NCBI RefSeq assembly: GCF_026163565.1
Contig: NZ_JAPDKN010000007.1
Location: 183,015 to 247,014, forward strand
Reading direction: 5' to 3'
Length of the DNA stretch: 64,000 nucleotides
From: Chryseobacterium sp. YIM B08800
GTDB taxonomy: Bacteria; Bacteroidota; Bacteroidia; Flavobacteriales; Weeksellaceae
The translations under genes and the position numbers were made by a program. The notes under the pieces were generated by a model. The model was not told where the DNA came from and did no database searches. It worked only from the letters and a program-made list of their open reading frames with translations. Shown in pieces: positions 9,391 to 18,184 of this stretch; the first letter of the stretch is position 1, and the number at the start of each line of letters is the position of its first letter.

Positions 9391-10579
9391 ATATAAAATC
9401 ATAAATGCCGTTCTTCCAGCCCAACACTTTTGACGAATCTGCATTCAGCCAGTTTTTAAGAACTGTTGCGTAGACTTTTCGGAAATCTTCAGTGTAAATT
9501 AAATCTCCTTCATTAAGATTTTGTAAATCGGGAAGGGCATTCAGAATTCCTTTCTTTTTTAATCCGCCGCTGATAAAAAACATTTGATTGGCAGTTCCGT
9601 GATCAGTTCCTTTGCTTGCATTTTGGGCAACACGTCTCCCGAATTCGGAAAAAGTCATGAGTAAAATGTCATTAAACAATCCGTTAGATTTCATATCAGA
9701 AACAAAAGATTTTACAGCATCATTGATTTCTCCAAACAGCTTTTGCTGTCTCTCATTTTGATTGACGTGCGTATCAAAGCTTCCGATAGAAAGATAATAA
9801 ACCTGCGTATTAATGTCAGATTTTATTAATGAAGCCACCGTTTTAAAGTCTTTTCCCAATTTAGAATTCGGATATTCCTGAGTCGATTTTTTTGCTTTGC
9901 TTTTTTCAAAAATATAATCAGCGTTATTGATCGTAGAGCCTAAAGTTTTGTATAAATAAGAAACGGTTTCGTCATCGTGATGATGGTCATTATTGTACAA
10001 TGATTTAAAATATTTTTCCTGACTGGTTTGATACAGTTTTTTAGGATCTTTAAACGCAAAAGCTTTATTATTTTCTCCTTTTAAAGCCAGACTCAGCATG
10101 TCATCAACTTCCAAAGCCTGTGTTGGATGTTCGCATTTATAACATTCTTCATCCAGAAATCTTCCGAGCCATCCTGTTTCCAGAAACTCATTGCTTTTAC
10201 TTGCAGAATGCCAAATATCCATGCTTCGGAAATGTGATTTATCAGGATTTGGGTAACCTACATTATTCATCAGGGATAGTTCACCGTTTTCAAATAATTC
10301 TTTAAAATATGATAATGAAGGATTGATCCCCGTTTCATCATTTAAAGCTAATGAATCTTTGATCGCAATCGTATTTCTTTCTTTAAAATAAATGTCGTTT
10401 TTTGTCGGAATGATCGTGTTTAAACCATCATTACCACCTGTAAATTGTAAAACGATCAATATCTTCTGACTTGGATTCAAAGCATTATCTAAAGTCATCG
10501 ACTGCAAAAAATTCGGAATCAGTAGTGAAGCCGTTGCCAATGAACTTATCTTTAAGAACTCTCTTCTCTTTATAATCAT
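9389..10579 (-). CDS. DUF1501 family protein with Tat-like signal
   Basis: The protein starts with KRREFLKISS and a hydrophobic stretch, a twin-arginine export signal, so it is probably periplasmic and folded before export. FTGGNDGLNTIIP near residue 45, SHFRSMDIWHSA and the FSEFGRR segment are typical of DUF1501, an alkaline-phosphatase-like fold (sulfatase/phosphatase superfamily). The substrate is unknown. It follows the DUF1800 gene on the same strand, and this pair is conserved together in many Bacteroidetes and Planctomycetes. 396 residues is normal. Confidence 0.88.
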   Translation of the reverse strand: MIIKRREFLKISSLATASLLIPNFLQSMTLDNALNPSQKILIVLQFTGGNDGLNTIIPTKNDIYFKERNTIAIKDSLALNDETGINPSLSYFKELFENGELSLMNNVGYPNPDKSHFRSMDIWHSASKSNEFLETGWLGRFLDEECYKCEHPTQALEVDDMLSLALKGENNKAFAFKDPKKLYQTSQEKYFKSLYNNDHHHDDETVSYLYKTLGSTINNADYIFEKSKAKKSTQEYPNSKLGKDFKTVASLIKSDINTQVYYLSIGSFDTHVNQNERQQKLFGEINDAVKSFVSDMKSNGLFNDILLMTFSEFGRRVAQNASKGTDHGTANQMFFISGGLKKKGILNALPDLQNLNEGDLIYTEDFRKVYATVLKNWLNADSSKVLGWKNGIYDFI

Positions 10580-10582
10580 AAA

Positions 10583-10669
10583 TTTAGGTTTTAGGTTAAA
10601 GGTATTAGGTTGCAGGTTTTAAAGTTGCATTTTAACTGTAAGCTAAAATCTGCAACCTGCGACCTAAAA
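10583..10669. repeat. Inverted repeat between the DUF1800 and DUF1501 genes
   Basis: TTAGGTTGCAGGTTTTA on the left is matched by TAAAATCTGCAACCTG and CGACCTAAAAA on the right; AGGTT is repeated further out. The element lies within the presumed operon and could form a hairpin in the mRNA. Confidence 0.6.
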
Positions 10670-10670
10670 A

Positions 10671-12044
10671 CTACATTAACTGATATTCCGGTGTAGACAT
10701 CAGATTAATCACATTCATTTTAATACTCTTATCTGAAAATTGATTTACAATATCCATATCCAATGATTCTGAATTAACGATCAGATAATCTTCTGCTTTT
10801 TTCTGTGTTAAAGCTTGGTCAACTTTATTCCAGTCGATAATGATATTCGGGTTTTTGAAGCTTTTATTTAAAGCTTCACGTGATTTCATTCCCATATCCA
10901 TATCATCATCTTCTCTTGCCGAATATTCCATAGGGCGCAAACCCGACCAGATTTGCGGAATCTGAAGTCTCAACATTAAAGTAGAACTGTCAATCCACGA
11001 TTTTCCATTGGGCCAACCTGCAACATTGGGCGGATAAAGAAGCATTTGACCTAAAAGTTTTTGGTACACTGTGATATTTTCAGGATTTTGAATATTCATT
11101 GGAAGCATTCTCATCATTCCAGCAAATAATTCTGTGGGAGATTTTATACGGTTACCAATATTTTTTTTGTCATAAAACCATGAGCTTGAAAAGATCTCAG
11201 ACATCAGTTTTTTGATGTCATACCCGGATTGATAAAAATCTTCACTTAGATTTTTAATCCTGCTGGAATCGGGCTTTTCGTTGACGAAAAACGTGTAGAT
11301 TTTTGTTGTAATAAACTCTGCAGTAGATTTTTGCTCTAAAATGATATTTAAAATATCGTCTCCGGTAAAGTTTCCGGTTTTTCCAAGAAAAGTTTTTGTG
11401 CCGGTGTCATGAAGTTTTTTTCTTTCATTAAAATTTCCTTCTTTATCATACCCCCATCCTGTAAAAGCTCTTGCGGCTTCCCGAATATCTTTTTCGGTAT
11501 AATTTCCACGACCCATTGTGAATAGTTCCATCACTTCACGGGCGAAATTTTCATTAGGATGATCTTTTTTATTTTGTTGATTATTTAAAAAACTAAGCAT
11601 TGCAGGAGAACGGCTCACTTCAAACAGTAAATTTTTAAAATTCCCCAAAGATTTTTCCCGTATTGTATTCAAAAGCTGTTGATTGAATTTCGGATTATTG
11701 ATTCTCGTAGCAAAATGTCCGTGCCAGAAAAAAGCCATTTTCTCTCTGAGCTGTTCTTTGCTATCGGTCATTTTTTTTAGAAAATTAAGATTTAGTTCGG
11801 TGTTTTGCTTCTGATTTATTTTTTGAATTTCTCTTTTCTGTTCGGCTGTTGCTTTTGGATCAGTGTATTCAATGGGTTCAATATCGGGAGTTTCATAAAC
11901 AATAGGAGAGAAGGTTTCTTCATTAAAAACTTCCTTCAAAATAATCTTGATGTCTTTATTTTTCAAATCATTTACCTGTTCAATCTCAGGTCCGAAACCA
12001 GCACGCCAAAGAAGATGTTTATTATTGATAAATGAAGCAGCCAT
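10671..12044 (-). CDS. DUF1800 family protein
   Basis: HLLWRAGFGPE near the start, WHGHFATR, FAREVMELFTMG and the central ARAFTGWGYD are hallmarks of DUF1800. Function is unknown; the family is nearly always paired with DUF1501. I choose MAASFINNKHLL (12044) because the 19 codons upstream are hydrophobic without forming a proper signal peptide and the conserved region starts at once after this Met. No clear export signal is then present, which is unusual given the exported partner. Confidence 0.85.
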   Translation of the reverse strand: MAASFINNKHLLWRAGFGPEIEQVNDLKNKDIKIILKEVFNEETFSPIVYETPDIEPIEYTDPKATAEQKREIQKINQKQNTELNLNFLKKMTDSKEQLREKMAFFWHGHFATRINNPKFNQQLLNTIREKSLGNFKNLLFEVSRSPAMLSFLNNQQNKKDHPNENFAREVMELFTMGRGNYTEKDIREAARAFTGWGYDKEGNFNERKKLHDTGTKTFLGKTGNFTGDDILNIILEQKSTAEFITTKIYTFFVNEKPDSSRIKNLSEDFYQSGYDIKKLMSEIFSSSWFYDKKNIGNRIKSPTELFAGMMRMLPMNIQNPENITVYQKLLGQMLLYPPNVAGWPNGKSWIDSSTLMLRLQIPQIWSGLRPMEYSAREDDDMDMGMKSREALNKSFKNPNIIIDWNKVDQALTQKKAEDYLIVNSESLDMDIVNQFSDKSIKMNVINLMSTPEYQLM

Positions 12045-12285
12045 AATTGTGATTTTGTTTTTTGATGATGAAATAAACATGAGGTTAAACTGTATAAACA
12101 AATATTAATATTGATTTATTATTTACCTTCATGTAAAGTTAAACAACTATTTAAATATTTGTAATTTTAAATAATTGATTTTCATTATTTTACAAAATAT
12201 TTAGGCTTTGGTGTTAAGAAGTGTGAATTATTTTGGCATGATTTTTACATCTGCCCTTGTAGTAAAATTTAAAAAAATCAGAGTT

Positions 12286-12858
12286 ATGAAAATGTTTAAG
12301 CAAACCATTTTAGCAGCTGGAATTTTAACTGCAGGTTTAGTAAGTGCGCAAAGTGCTCAGATGAATAATATGATTAAAGTAGGAGCTACAGCAGGTATCG
12401 CTGTTCCTTCAGATAACGTTTCTGCAGCAGTAGGTGTAGATGTGGCATATCAAAATCTAATCACTCCAGGTTTTGGTTTAGGTATAGCAACAGGTTATAC
12501 TCATTATTTTGGAAAAGATAACAACGGATATAATAATAATGATGTTGGGGTAATTCCTGTGGCAGCACTTTTCAGAGTGTATCCTAAACAGACAGGATTT
12601 TATTTCGGAGCCGATTTAGGGTACGGATTTTTGGTTGGAGATGATAAAGTTGCAACCAATTCTACCGTAAACAGACCAGATGGAGGTTTCTATCTAAAAC
12701 CTGAAATCGGGTATCACAACAGAGACTGGAATTTCTACGTACAATACCAAAAAGTTTTTGCAGGAAGCAACGGAGATATCGTATCACCGGCTTCTCAGGA
12801 CTATAATGTGGGAAGCATTGGAGTAGGATTTTCGTACAATATTCCTTTAGGAAAATAA
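12286..12858 (+). CDS. Outer-membrane beta-barrel protein
   Basis: I start at MKMFKQTILAAG (12286), which gives a signal peptide ending in VSAQ. The mature part of about 170 residues is Gly- and aromatic-rich with alternating strands (GLGIATGYTHYF, GFYFGADLGYGFLVG, WNFYVQYQKVF) and ends with the strand GSIGVGFSYNIPL, as in small 8-stranded outer-membrane barrels. Function is unknown. It is a single gene with a strong terminator after it. Confidence 0.8.
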   Translation: MKMFKQTILAAGILTAGLVSAQSAQMNNMIKVGATAGIAVPSDNVSAAVGVDVAYQNLITPGFGLGIATGYTHYFGKDNNGYNNNDVGVIPVAALFRVYPKQTGFYFGADLGYGFLVGDDKVATNSTVNRPDGGFYLKPEIGYHNRDWNFYVQYQKVFAGSNGDIVSPASQDYNVGSIGVGFSYNIPLGK

Positions 12859-12886
12859 TAATATAAATATAATCAGTTATTAACCA

Positions 12887-12917
12887 AACCTTTTCGAGTT
12901 TTTGAAAAGGTTTTTTG
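12887..12917 (+). terminator. Rho-independent terminator
   Basis: AACCTTTTC pairs with GAAAAGGTT around a short loop, then TTTTTG. It separates the barrel gene from the glucokinase gene. Confidence 0.85.
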
Positions 12918-12947
12918 TTCCCATACAAAAAATACCAAAACAATTAT

Positions 12948-12955
12948 TATATTTG
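12948..12955 (+). promoter_or_regulatory. -7 box (TATATTTG) of the glucokinase gene
   Basis: Exact TAnnTTTG match 15 bases before the chosen ATG, which gives a leader of about 10 bases and supports the start at 12971. Confidence 0.6.
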
Positions 12956-12970
12956 ATAAAATTTGCGATT

Positions 12971-14020
12971 ATGAATTTAAATCCAAAATTTCCTCTCTAT
13001 TTACCGGGGGTAAAAAATACCAATAATGATAATATTTCTATTATCGGAGCCAATTTGAGAGAAGATGTAACTACGATTGCGTATTATACTTCAGGAAATT
13101 CCGGGATAGAACTTAAATTTAAAAATAATTATCTTACCAAAGAATATTCATCTTTTTCAGATGTTCTTTCAAAGTTTATTCAGGATTCTCAGCTAGAAAA
13201 TGTTCAGCGCCTTGGAATTTCGGTTCCGGGACCTGTACTAGATGGTAAAAGTCACCCTGCACGTTTAAACTGGAGCTTAGATGTAGAAGAATATCGCAGC
13301 AAATTTGGTTTTGAAAAAGTTGATATGCTGAATGACCAAGAAGCTTCTGCTTATGGAATTGGTCTTTTGGATGATTCTGATTTGGATGCAATCTACACAA
13401 GTGGTCATCTTGAAAAAGGAAATGTTGCCATTCTTGCACCTGGAAATGGTTTGGGAGAAGCAGGATATTTCTTCGACGGAAAATATTTAAGACCTTTTGC
13501 AACGGAAGGAGGGCATTCAGAGTTTTCACCGAGAACGAATGTAGAGGTAGAATTTTATCAGTTTTTAAATAATATCTACGGAATTGTAAGCTGGGAAAAT
13601 GTACTTTCAAAAACAGGTTTATTTAATATCTACCGATTTTTGAGAGATGTAAAAAGACATCCTGAACCGGAATGGCTTTCTGAGCGTTTGGCAAATGGAA
13701 ACTTTACAGAAGAAATCTACAAAGCAGCAATGCATGAAGATGCGTTGATTTGTAGAATTGCTTTAGACACTTTCCTAGAGTTTTTGGCAAGAGAAGCCAA
13801 CAACCTTACATTAAAGCTGAAAGCTACAGGTGGATTGTTGATTGCCGGAGATATTCCGCAGATCATCAGAGAATATATCGACAAAGATAAATTCTACGAA
13901 AAATTCAAGATCAGTGATAAAATGGAAGATATGTTGAAGAACATTCCAATTTATGTGGTCAATACAGACAGTACAAGTATTAATGGTGCGGCACTTTACA
14001 CCGCCTATTTTACAGAATAA
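12971..14020 (+). CDS. glk: Glucokinase
   Basis: This 349-residue protein matches the Glk family (PF02685): GISVPGPVL near 80, NDQEASAYGIGLL, LAPGNGLGEAGYF and the TEGGHSEFSPR segment, which holds the sugar-binding residues. It phosphorylates glucose with ATP to glucose 6-phosphate in the cytoplasm. The N-terminal phosphate-1 loop (IIGANLRED) is less canonical than in E. coli. I start at MNLNPKFPLYLPG; the frame is open upstream but reads through the terminator of the previous gene. Confidence 0.87.
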   Translation: MNLNPKFPLYLPGVKNTNNDNISIIGANLREDVTTIAYYTSGNSGIELKFKNNYLTKEYSSFSDVLSKFIQDSQLENVQRLGISVPGPVLDGKSHPARLNWSLDVEEYRSKFGFEKVDMLNDQEASAYGIGLLDDSDLDAIYTSGHLEKGNVAILAPGNGLGEAGYFFDGKYLRPFATEGGHSEFSPRTNVEVEFYQFLNNIYGIVSWENVLSKTGLFNIYRFLRDVKRHPEPEWLSERLANGNFTEEIYKAAMHEDALICRIALDTFLEFLAREANNLTLKLKATGGLLIAGDIPQIIREYIDKDKFYEKFKISDKMEDMLKNIPIYVVNTDSTSINGAALYTAYFTE

Positions 14021-14030
14021 ATGTAATAAG

Positions 14031-14055
14031 CTCCGAAGAAATTCGGAGTTTTTTT
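14031..14055 (+). terminator. Rho-independent terminator of the glucokinase gene
   Basis: CTCCGAA pairs with TTCGGAG around a 4-base loop, then seven T. Confidence 0.9.
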
Positions 14056-14091
14056 ATGCCTGATTTTATTCATGTCAAAAAAAGATTTTTA

Positions 14092-14105
14092 TTGATGTAC
14101 ATCAA
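14092..14105 (+). promoter_or_regulatory. FNR/Crp-type box upstream of the first yceI-like gene
   Basis: TTGATGTACATCAA is a perfect palindrome and an exact match to TTGAT-N4-ATCAA. Its centre lies about 44 bases before the transcription start predicted from the -7 box at 14129-14136, close to the usual position of an activator site. Three Crp-family genes lie in this window (36470, 39722 and 61344), none with an evident Fe-S cysteine cluster. Confidence 0.65.
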
Positions 14106-14128
14106 GATGAATTATTAAATAAGATAAT

Positions 14129-14136
14129 TACATTTG
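14129..14136 (+). promoter_or_regulatory. -7 box (TACATTTG) of the first yceI-like gene
   Basis: Exact TAnnTTTG match, 30 bases before the ATG. Confidence 0.7.
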
Positions 14137-14165
14137 CAGCGTTAATAAACATTTAAAAATTTACA

Positions 14166-14732
14166 ATGAAAAAAATATTCTTATTGGCAGTTTTAGCTAG
14201 TGGATTAGCTTTCGGGCAGGCAAAAAAAGTAGTAAGCTCTGATGTTCACTGGTGGGGTTATAAAGTTGCTAAATCTCAGGCAAGTTCTCACGACGGTACT
14301 ATTACTGTAAAATCAGGAAACATTGTAATGAAAGGAAACGAAATTACTGGTGGTTCTTTCGTTTTAGATATGAATTCTATCAACGCAACTGATGTTTCGG
14401 GAGAAATGCAAGGTAAATTAAACGGTCACCTTAAAAACGGAGATTTCTTCGAAGTTGAAAAATTCCCGACTGCAGCTTTCAAAATTACTTCAGTAAAGAA
14501 AAACAACGATAAAACGTACAACCGTACAGTTACAGGTGATCTTACAGTAAAAGGAAAAACAAACCCCGTTTCTTTCCCTGCAAACGTTACAGTGAAAGAC
14601 GGAGTGGTTACTTTAACATCAAATAAATTCTCTTTCGACAGACAAAAATTTGATGTTGCTTACAAATCTTCAATGAAGGATGTTTTTGTGAAAGATGAGA
14701 TAGATATGACCGTTAAGGTGAGTGCGAAATAA
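14166..14732 (+). CDS. YceI family periplasmic protein
   Basis: A signal peptide (MKKIFLLAVLASGLAFGQA) precedes a YceI-like domain of about 165 residues: HWWGYKV, GGSFVLDMNSI, DFFEVEKFPTAAFKITS and VKGKTNPVSFPA are typical. YceI proteins form a lipocalin-like barrel that binds isoprenoid-type lipids in the periplasm. The gene has its own FNR-like box, -7 box and terminator, and a paralogue follows. Confidence 0.88.
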   Translation: MKKIFLLAVLASGLAFGQAKKVVSSDVHWWGYKVAKSQASSHDGTITVKSGNIVMKGNEITGGSFVLDMNSINATDVSGEMQGKLNGHLKNGDFFEVEKFPTAAFKITSVKKNNDKTYNRTVTGDLTVKGKTNPVSFPANVTVKDGVVTLTSNKFSFDRQKFDVAYKSSMKDVFVKDEIDMTVKVSAK

Positions 14733-14753
14733 TTTATTTAAAAAAATATTATT

Positions 14754-14786
14754 AAAAGTGTAGAAGTTCTACACTTTTTTTTATTT
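14754..14786 (+). terminator. Rho-independent terminator
   Basis: AAAGTGTAGAA pairs with TTCTACACTTT and is followed by T-rich sequence; it lies between the two yceI-like genes, so the second is read only by read-through or from a weaker promoter. Confidence 0.85.
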
Positions 14787-14810
14787 TTGTTGAATTGTAA
14801 ATAAAATATA

Positions 14811-15422
14811 ATGAAAAGATTACTATTGTTTGTTATGATGTGTGCAAGCATATCATTAGTTTTTGCTCAGAAAAAGGGAGATAAGGTTTCGAAAGTAATA
14901 ACATCCGAGATCAAATGGTGGGGACATAAAGTGGTAAAAACTAAAGCTTCGTCTCACTACGGAAGTCTAAAACTGAAAAGTGGTAAGTTTAATTTCGATA
15001 AAACGGTTTTGGTAGACGGTGAGTTTGTAATCGATATGAGAAGTCTTGTGGTTGCAGATGTTTCTGGTGACGATCAGGTAAAACTGACTAACGAACTGAA
15101 AGGAACCAATTTCTTCGAAGTTAAAAAATTCCCTACCGCAAAGTTTCATTTAAAGAAAATCATCCCTCTTGCAAACAGCGAGTATAATTCTACCATTGTA
15201 GGTGATATTACGATCAAGAATATCAGAAAAACAATTTCTTTCCCTGCAAATGCACACATTACGCAGTTTACAGTAGAAATTGAATCTTCTAAATTCTCTT
15301 TAAACAGAAAAGATTTCAAAATTTTCTACCAGAATTCTTTGAAAGACTATTTCATCAAAGACGAAATGGATATTCAGTTTAAGCTTTCTACACAAAAAGT
15401 TGATAACGAAAGACCTTTGTAA
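14811..15422 (+). CDS. YceI family periplasmic protein (paralogue)
   Basis: Signal peptide (MKRLLLFVMMCASISLVFAQ) and a domain that follows the previous protein almost motif by motif: KWWGHKVVKTKASSH, GEFVIDMRSLVVADVSGD, NFFEVKKFPTAKFHLKK and a C-terminal DYFIKDEMDI. The two are tandem duplicates that have diverged. Its last 12 residues extend beyond the paralogue. Confidence 0.87.
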   Translation: MKRLLLFVMMCASISLVFAQKKGDKVSKVITSEIKWWGHKVVKTKASSHYGSLKLKSGKFNFDKTVLVDGEFVIDMRSLVVADVSGDDQVKLTNELKGTNFFEVKKFPTAKFHLKKIIPLANSEYNSTIVGDITIKNIRKTISFPANAHITQFTVEIESSKFSLNRKDFKIFYQNSLKDYFIKDEMDIQFKLSTQKVDNERPL

Positions 15423-15445
15423 GGTTAAATTTATAATAAAATAGA

Positions 15446-15479
15446 AAGGACTGCTTTTAAATAAGCGGTCCTTTTTTTA
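15446..15479 (+). terminator. Rho-independent terminator
   Basis: AAGGACTGCTT pairs with AAGCGGTCCTT around a TTAAAT-like loop, then seven T. Confidence 0.8.
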
Positions 15480-15540
15480 TTTTAGCTTACTCAATTACTC
15501 ATGAATAGTTGAGTAATTGTTTAAATTAAAAAATATTTAG

Positions 15541-16182
15541 GTGAAAATATATGTAATAAGCGGTCTTGGTGCCGATTTTAAAGTTTTGGAGCGGTTGCAG
15601 TTTCCAAAAGAGCATGAAGTGGTTTTTATCGATTGGTTGATTCCTGAAAATGACGAACCTTTCAGTTCTTATGTTGAAAGAATGGGCGATAAGATCGATG
15701 CTTCCGAGCCTTTTTATCTTTTGGGATATTCTTTTGGGGGAATTTTGGTTCAGGAAATTAATCTTTTAAAAGCTGCAGAAAAAGTGGTGATTTTAGGAAG
15801 TATTAAATCTGATAAGGAAAAATCAAGGTTGATAAAGATGGGAGAGCTTACAAAAATTCCTAAATATCTTCCTGTGAACCTTTTCAATCCTAAGACTTTA
15901 GAAACTTATTCTGTTTTCAGAAAATTCTTTGATCCTAAAAATCCTAAGGTTAATCAATATTTTAGAGTTACCGATCCTTATTATCTGAAATGGTCTGTTC
16001 AGCGTATTTCTGAATGGAAGTTTGAGCAGAAAAATAACATCATTCAAATTATGGGCGACCGTGATATTGTTTTTCCGATTAAAAACTCAAAACCTGATTA
16101 TATTATTAAAGGTGGAACTCATCTTTTTCCTGCAACGAAATACAAAGAAGTTTCATTGCTTTTGAATAAAATTTTCATTTAA
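15541..16182 (+). CDS. Alpha/beta hydrolase family protein
   Basis: The nucleophile elbow GYSFGG (residues about 62-67) and the following helix fit the alpha/beta hydrolase fold; MGDRDIVFP and GGTHLFP near the end supply the likely acid and base (Asp and His). The substrate is unknown. The frame starts with GTG at 15541, and no ATG lies before the conserved strand KIYVISGLGAD. 213 residues is short, so the cap domain is small. No signal peptide. Confidence 0.78.
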   Translation: MKIYVISGLGADFKVLERLQFPKEHEVVFIDWLIPENDEPFSSYVERMGDKIDASEPFYLLGYSFGGILVQEINLLKAAEKVVILGSIKSDKEKSRLIKMGELTKIPKYLPVNLFNPKTLETYSVFRKFFDPKNPKVNQYFRVTDPYYLKWSVQRISEWKFEQKNNIIQIMGDRDIVFPIKNSKPDYIIKGGTHLFPATKYKEVSLLLNKIFI

Positions 16183-16329
16183 TTTTAAAATACTATTAAA
16201 TTTATAGGGGTTGTTGTTTTAAATATATGTTTTTGTGAAATTTATTTTTAATTTTGACAGGGTTAAAAATAAAAAAATCAATAAAATTGCTGTTTTGGTA
16301 ATTTAAAAACACTAAAAAATAAAACTCTT

Positions 16330-17676
16330 ATGAAAGTAGGATTAAAATGGAAAGTTTCATTTGTTATCATTTGCATTGTAGCAATTGGTGGATTATTCTT
16401 CAGACCAGATGTAGATATTCCCAACACCGGAAATTTTCTGAGTGAAAAAGAAATTGTAGGTTCAGATGTAGCCTGGATTCTCGCTGCGGCAGGTTTGGTT
16501 TTGCTGATGACTCCCGGTTTATCATTTTTCTATGGCGGAATGGTCGGTAAGAAAAATGTAATTTCTACGATGTTACAAAGCTTTATTGCTTTGGGAGTAA
16601 TTTCTATTCTATGGATTGTCGTTGGTTTTTCCCTTTCTTTTGGCGAATCTATCGGCTTTGAGATCGATGGCGTTCATTATGGAATAATCGGAAATCCTTT
16701 TACCTATCCGTTTTTTAATCATGTAAGCATTTATCCTCACAAAACGATGGCTTCAACCATTCCGTTTGTTTTGTTTGCGCTTTTTCAGATGAAATTTGCG
16801 GTCATTACTCCAGCTTTAATTACAGGATCGTTTGCTGAAAGGGTTCGGTTTATTTCGTATTTGGTTTTCATGGTTTTGTTCAGTCTTTTTATTTATACAC
16901 CGCTTTGCCACATGGTTTGGCATCCGGATGGTCTTTTAAATAAATTTTTCGGAATTAAAGATTTTGCTGGCGGAACGGTTGTTCACATGAGTGCTGGTTT
17001 TGCAGCTTTGGCGGGTGCCATTGTTTTAGGAAGAAGAAAAAATCCACATCACGAACCATCGAATATTCCTTATGTTATTCTCGGAACAGGAATGCTTTGG
17101 TTTGGATGGTTTGGTTTTAATGCTGGTTCAGCTTTAAGCGCCAATGCAACAGCGGCAATCGCTTTTGGAACAACTACGATCGCTTCGGCTTCGGCGATGA
17201 TGACCTGGATTTTCTTTGATAGAATTAATGGGCGAAAAGTTTCTGCTTTGGGAGCTTGCATTGGTGCGGTTGTCGGTTTGGTGGCGATTACTCCGGGATG
17301 TGGTTTTGTTTCTATTCAGGAAAGTATTTTTATTGGTTTTATTTCTGCGATTGTTTCTAATTTGATGGTCAACTGGAAAGCTTTAAAAAAGATTGATGAT
17401 ACGCTGGATGTTTTTGCCTGTCATGGAGTAGGAGGGATTATGGGAATGATTCTTACGGCAATTTTTGCTCACGGTGAAAATGCAAGTCTTCTTCACGGAG
17501 GGTTTGGAGTTTTTGCACATCACATGATGGCGCTGATCTTGGTTTCTCTTTTTGCATTTTTCGGGTCAATGCTTTTATACAAAATTACTGATAGAATTAT
17601 TACGTTAAGAGTAAAGGAAGATTCGGAAGAGCAGGGACTTGACATTTCTCAGCATAGCGAAAGTCTGAAATGGTAA
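16330..17676 (+). CDS. amt: Ammonium transporter, Amt/MEP/Rh family
   Basis: Eleven or twelve membrane segments. The pore twin-His residues lie in LCHMVWHPDG and in DVFACHGVGGIMG; other signatures are FFYGGMVGKKN and the TAAIAFGTTTIASASAMM region. It moves ammonium (as NH3 plus proton) across the inner membrane. The extra N-terminal hydrophobic stretch (residues 8-22) is seen in Bacteroidetes members. No GlnB/GlnK gene follows, which is unusual for bacterial amt loci; any PII partner must be elsewhere. Confidence 0.93.
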   Translation: MKVGLKWKVSFVIICIVAIGGLFFRPDVDIPNTGNFLSEKEIVGSDVAWILAAAGLVLLMTPGLSFFYGGMVGKKNVISTMLQSFIALGVISILWIVVGFSLSFGESIGFEIDGVHYGIIGNPFTYPFFNHVSIYPHKTMASTIPFVLFALFQMKFAVITPALITGSFAERVRFISYLVFMVLFSLFIYTPLCHMVWHPDGLLNKFFGIKDFAGGTVVHMSAGFAALAGAIVLGRRKNPHHEPSNIPYVILGTGMLWFGWFGFNAGSALSANATAAIAFGTTTIASASAMMTWIFFDRINGRKVSALGACIGAVVGLVAITPGCGFVSIQESIFIGFISAIVSNLMVNWKALKKIDDTLDVFACHGVGGIMGMILTAIFAHGENASLLHGGFGVFAHHMMALILVSLFAFFGSMLLYKITDRIITLRVKEDSEEQGLDISQHSESLKW

Positions 17677-17829
17677 AATGAATTTGATTTTTCTCTCGCA
17701 GATTGAGCAGATAACGCAGGTTTATAATGATGTTTTTAATTGATTAAATCTAAATAATTACAACAAACTAAAAATGATAGAAAAAATAGTTAATTTTTAG
17801 AGTAAAAGTTTGTTTAAACTAATTTGAAA

Positions 17830-17992
17830 TTTAACCACACAAGTAACAAAAGAAAATCATAGAGTTATAACTAGATAATCAAAGTTCTCAAAAGAATAAA
17901 AAAAACCAAAGTTTTAAAGGTTTTTGTGTGCTTTTGTTTTTATTAACTTTAAATAGAAATATTTAAATCTTTTGTCTCTTTTGTAGTTAAAT
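17830..17992. repeat. MITE-like element, copy 1 (TTTAACCnCA...AAAG ends)
   Basis: The left end TTTAACCACACAAG...AACAAAAG and the right end CTTTTGT..CTTTTGTAGTTAAA are inverted repeats. The inside (GATAATCAAAGTTCTCAAAAG and GGTTTTTGTGTGCTTTT) matches the reverse complement of 37061-37216, so these are inverted copies about 19 kb apart. A third member with the same ends is at 57318-57463. Confidence 0.7.
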
Positions 17993-18020
17993 AAAAAGTT
18001 TAAAATAATAGGGTCAGGTT

Positions 18021-18090
18021 GCACTCCTACGGAGCGCTTTTTTCATTTACATACGACTATTTTCTACAAAGGTTCCGCTCCTACGGAGCT
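18021..18090. repeat. Pair of GCTCCTACGGAGC palindromes
   Basis: GCACTCCTACGGAGCGC and GCTCCTACGGAGC lie about 50 bases apart. A similar pair with GCTCCGGAGGAGC occurs at 47553-47617. Dispersed palindromic repeat of unknown role. Confidence 0.65.
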
Positions 18091-18150
18091 TCACTAATAT
18101 ACCTTTACATAATGCTCAATTATTGTTTCCATTCTAAGGTATTTTCAATG

Positions 18151-18158
18151 TATATTTG
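18151..18158 (+). promoter_or_regulatory. -7 box (TATATTTG) of the serine dehydratase gene
   Basis: Exact TAnnTTTG match 27 bases before the ATG. Confidence 0.65.
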
Positions 18159-18184
18159 CTTTTCATGAAATTGGAATTTAATTT

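Larger units (their letters stand above)
17677..18184. other. Intergenic region with two repeat elements
   Basis: No gene is seen. It holds a MITE-like element (17830-17992), a pair of CTCCTACGGAG palindromes (18021-18090) and the -7 box of the serine dehydratase gene (18151-18158). Confidence 0.7.

Noticed and set aside
16330..17676. Sigma-54 promoter before the amt gene
   Set aside because: No GG-N10-GC core was found upstream, only AT-rich DNA.
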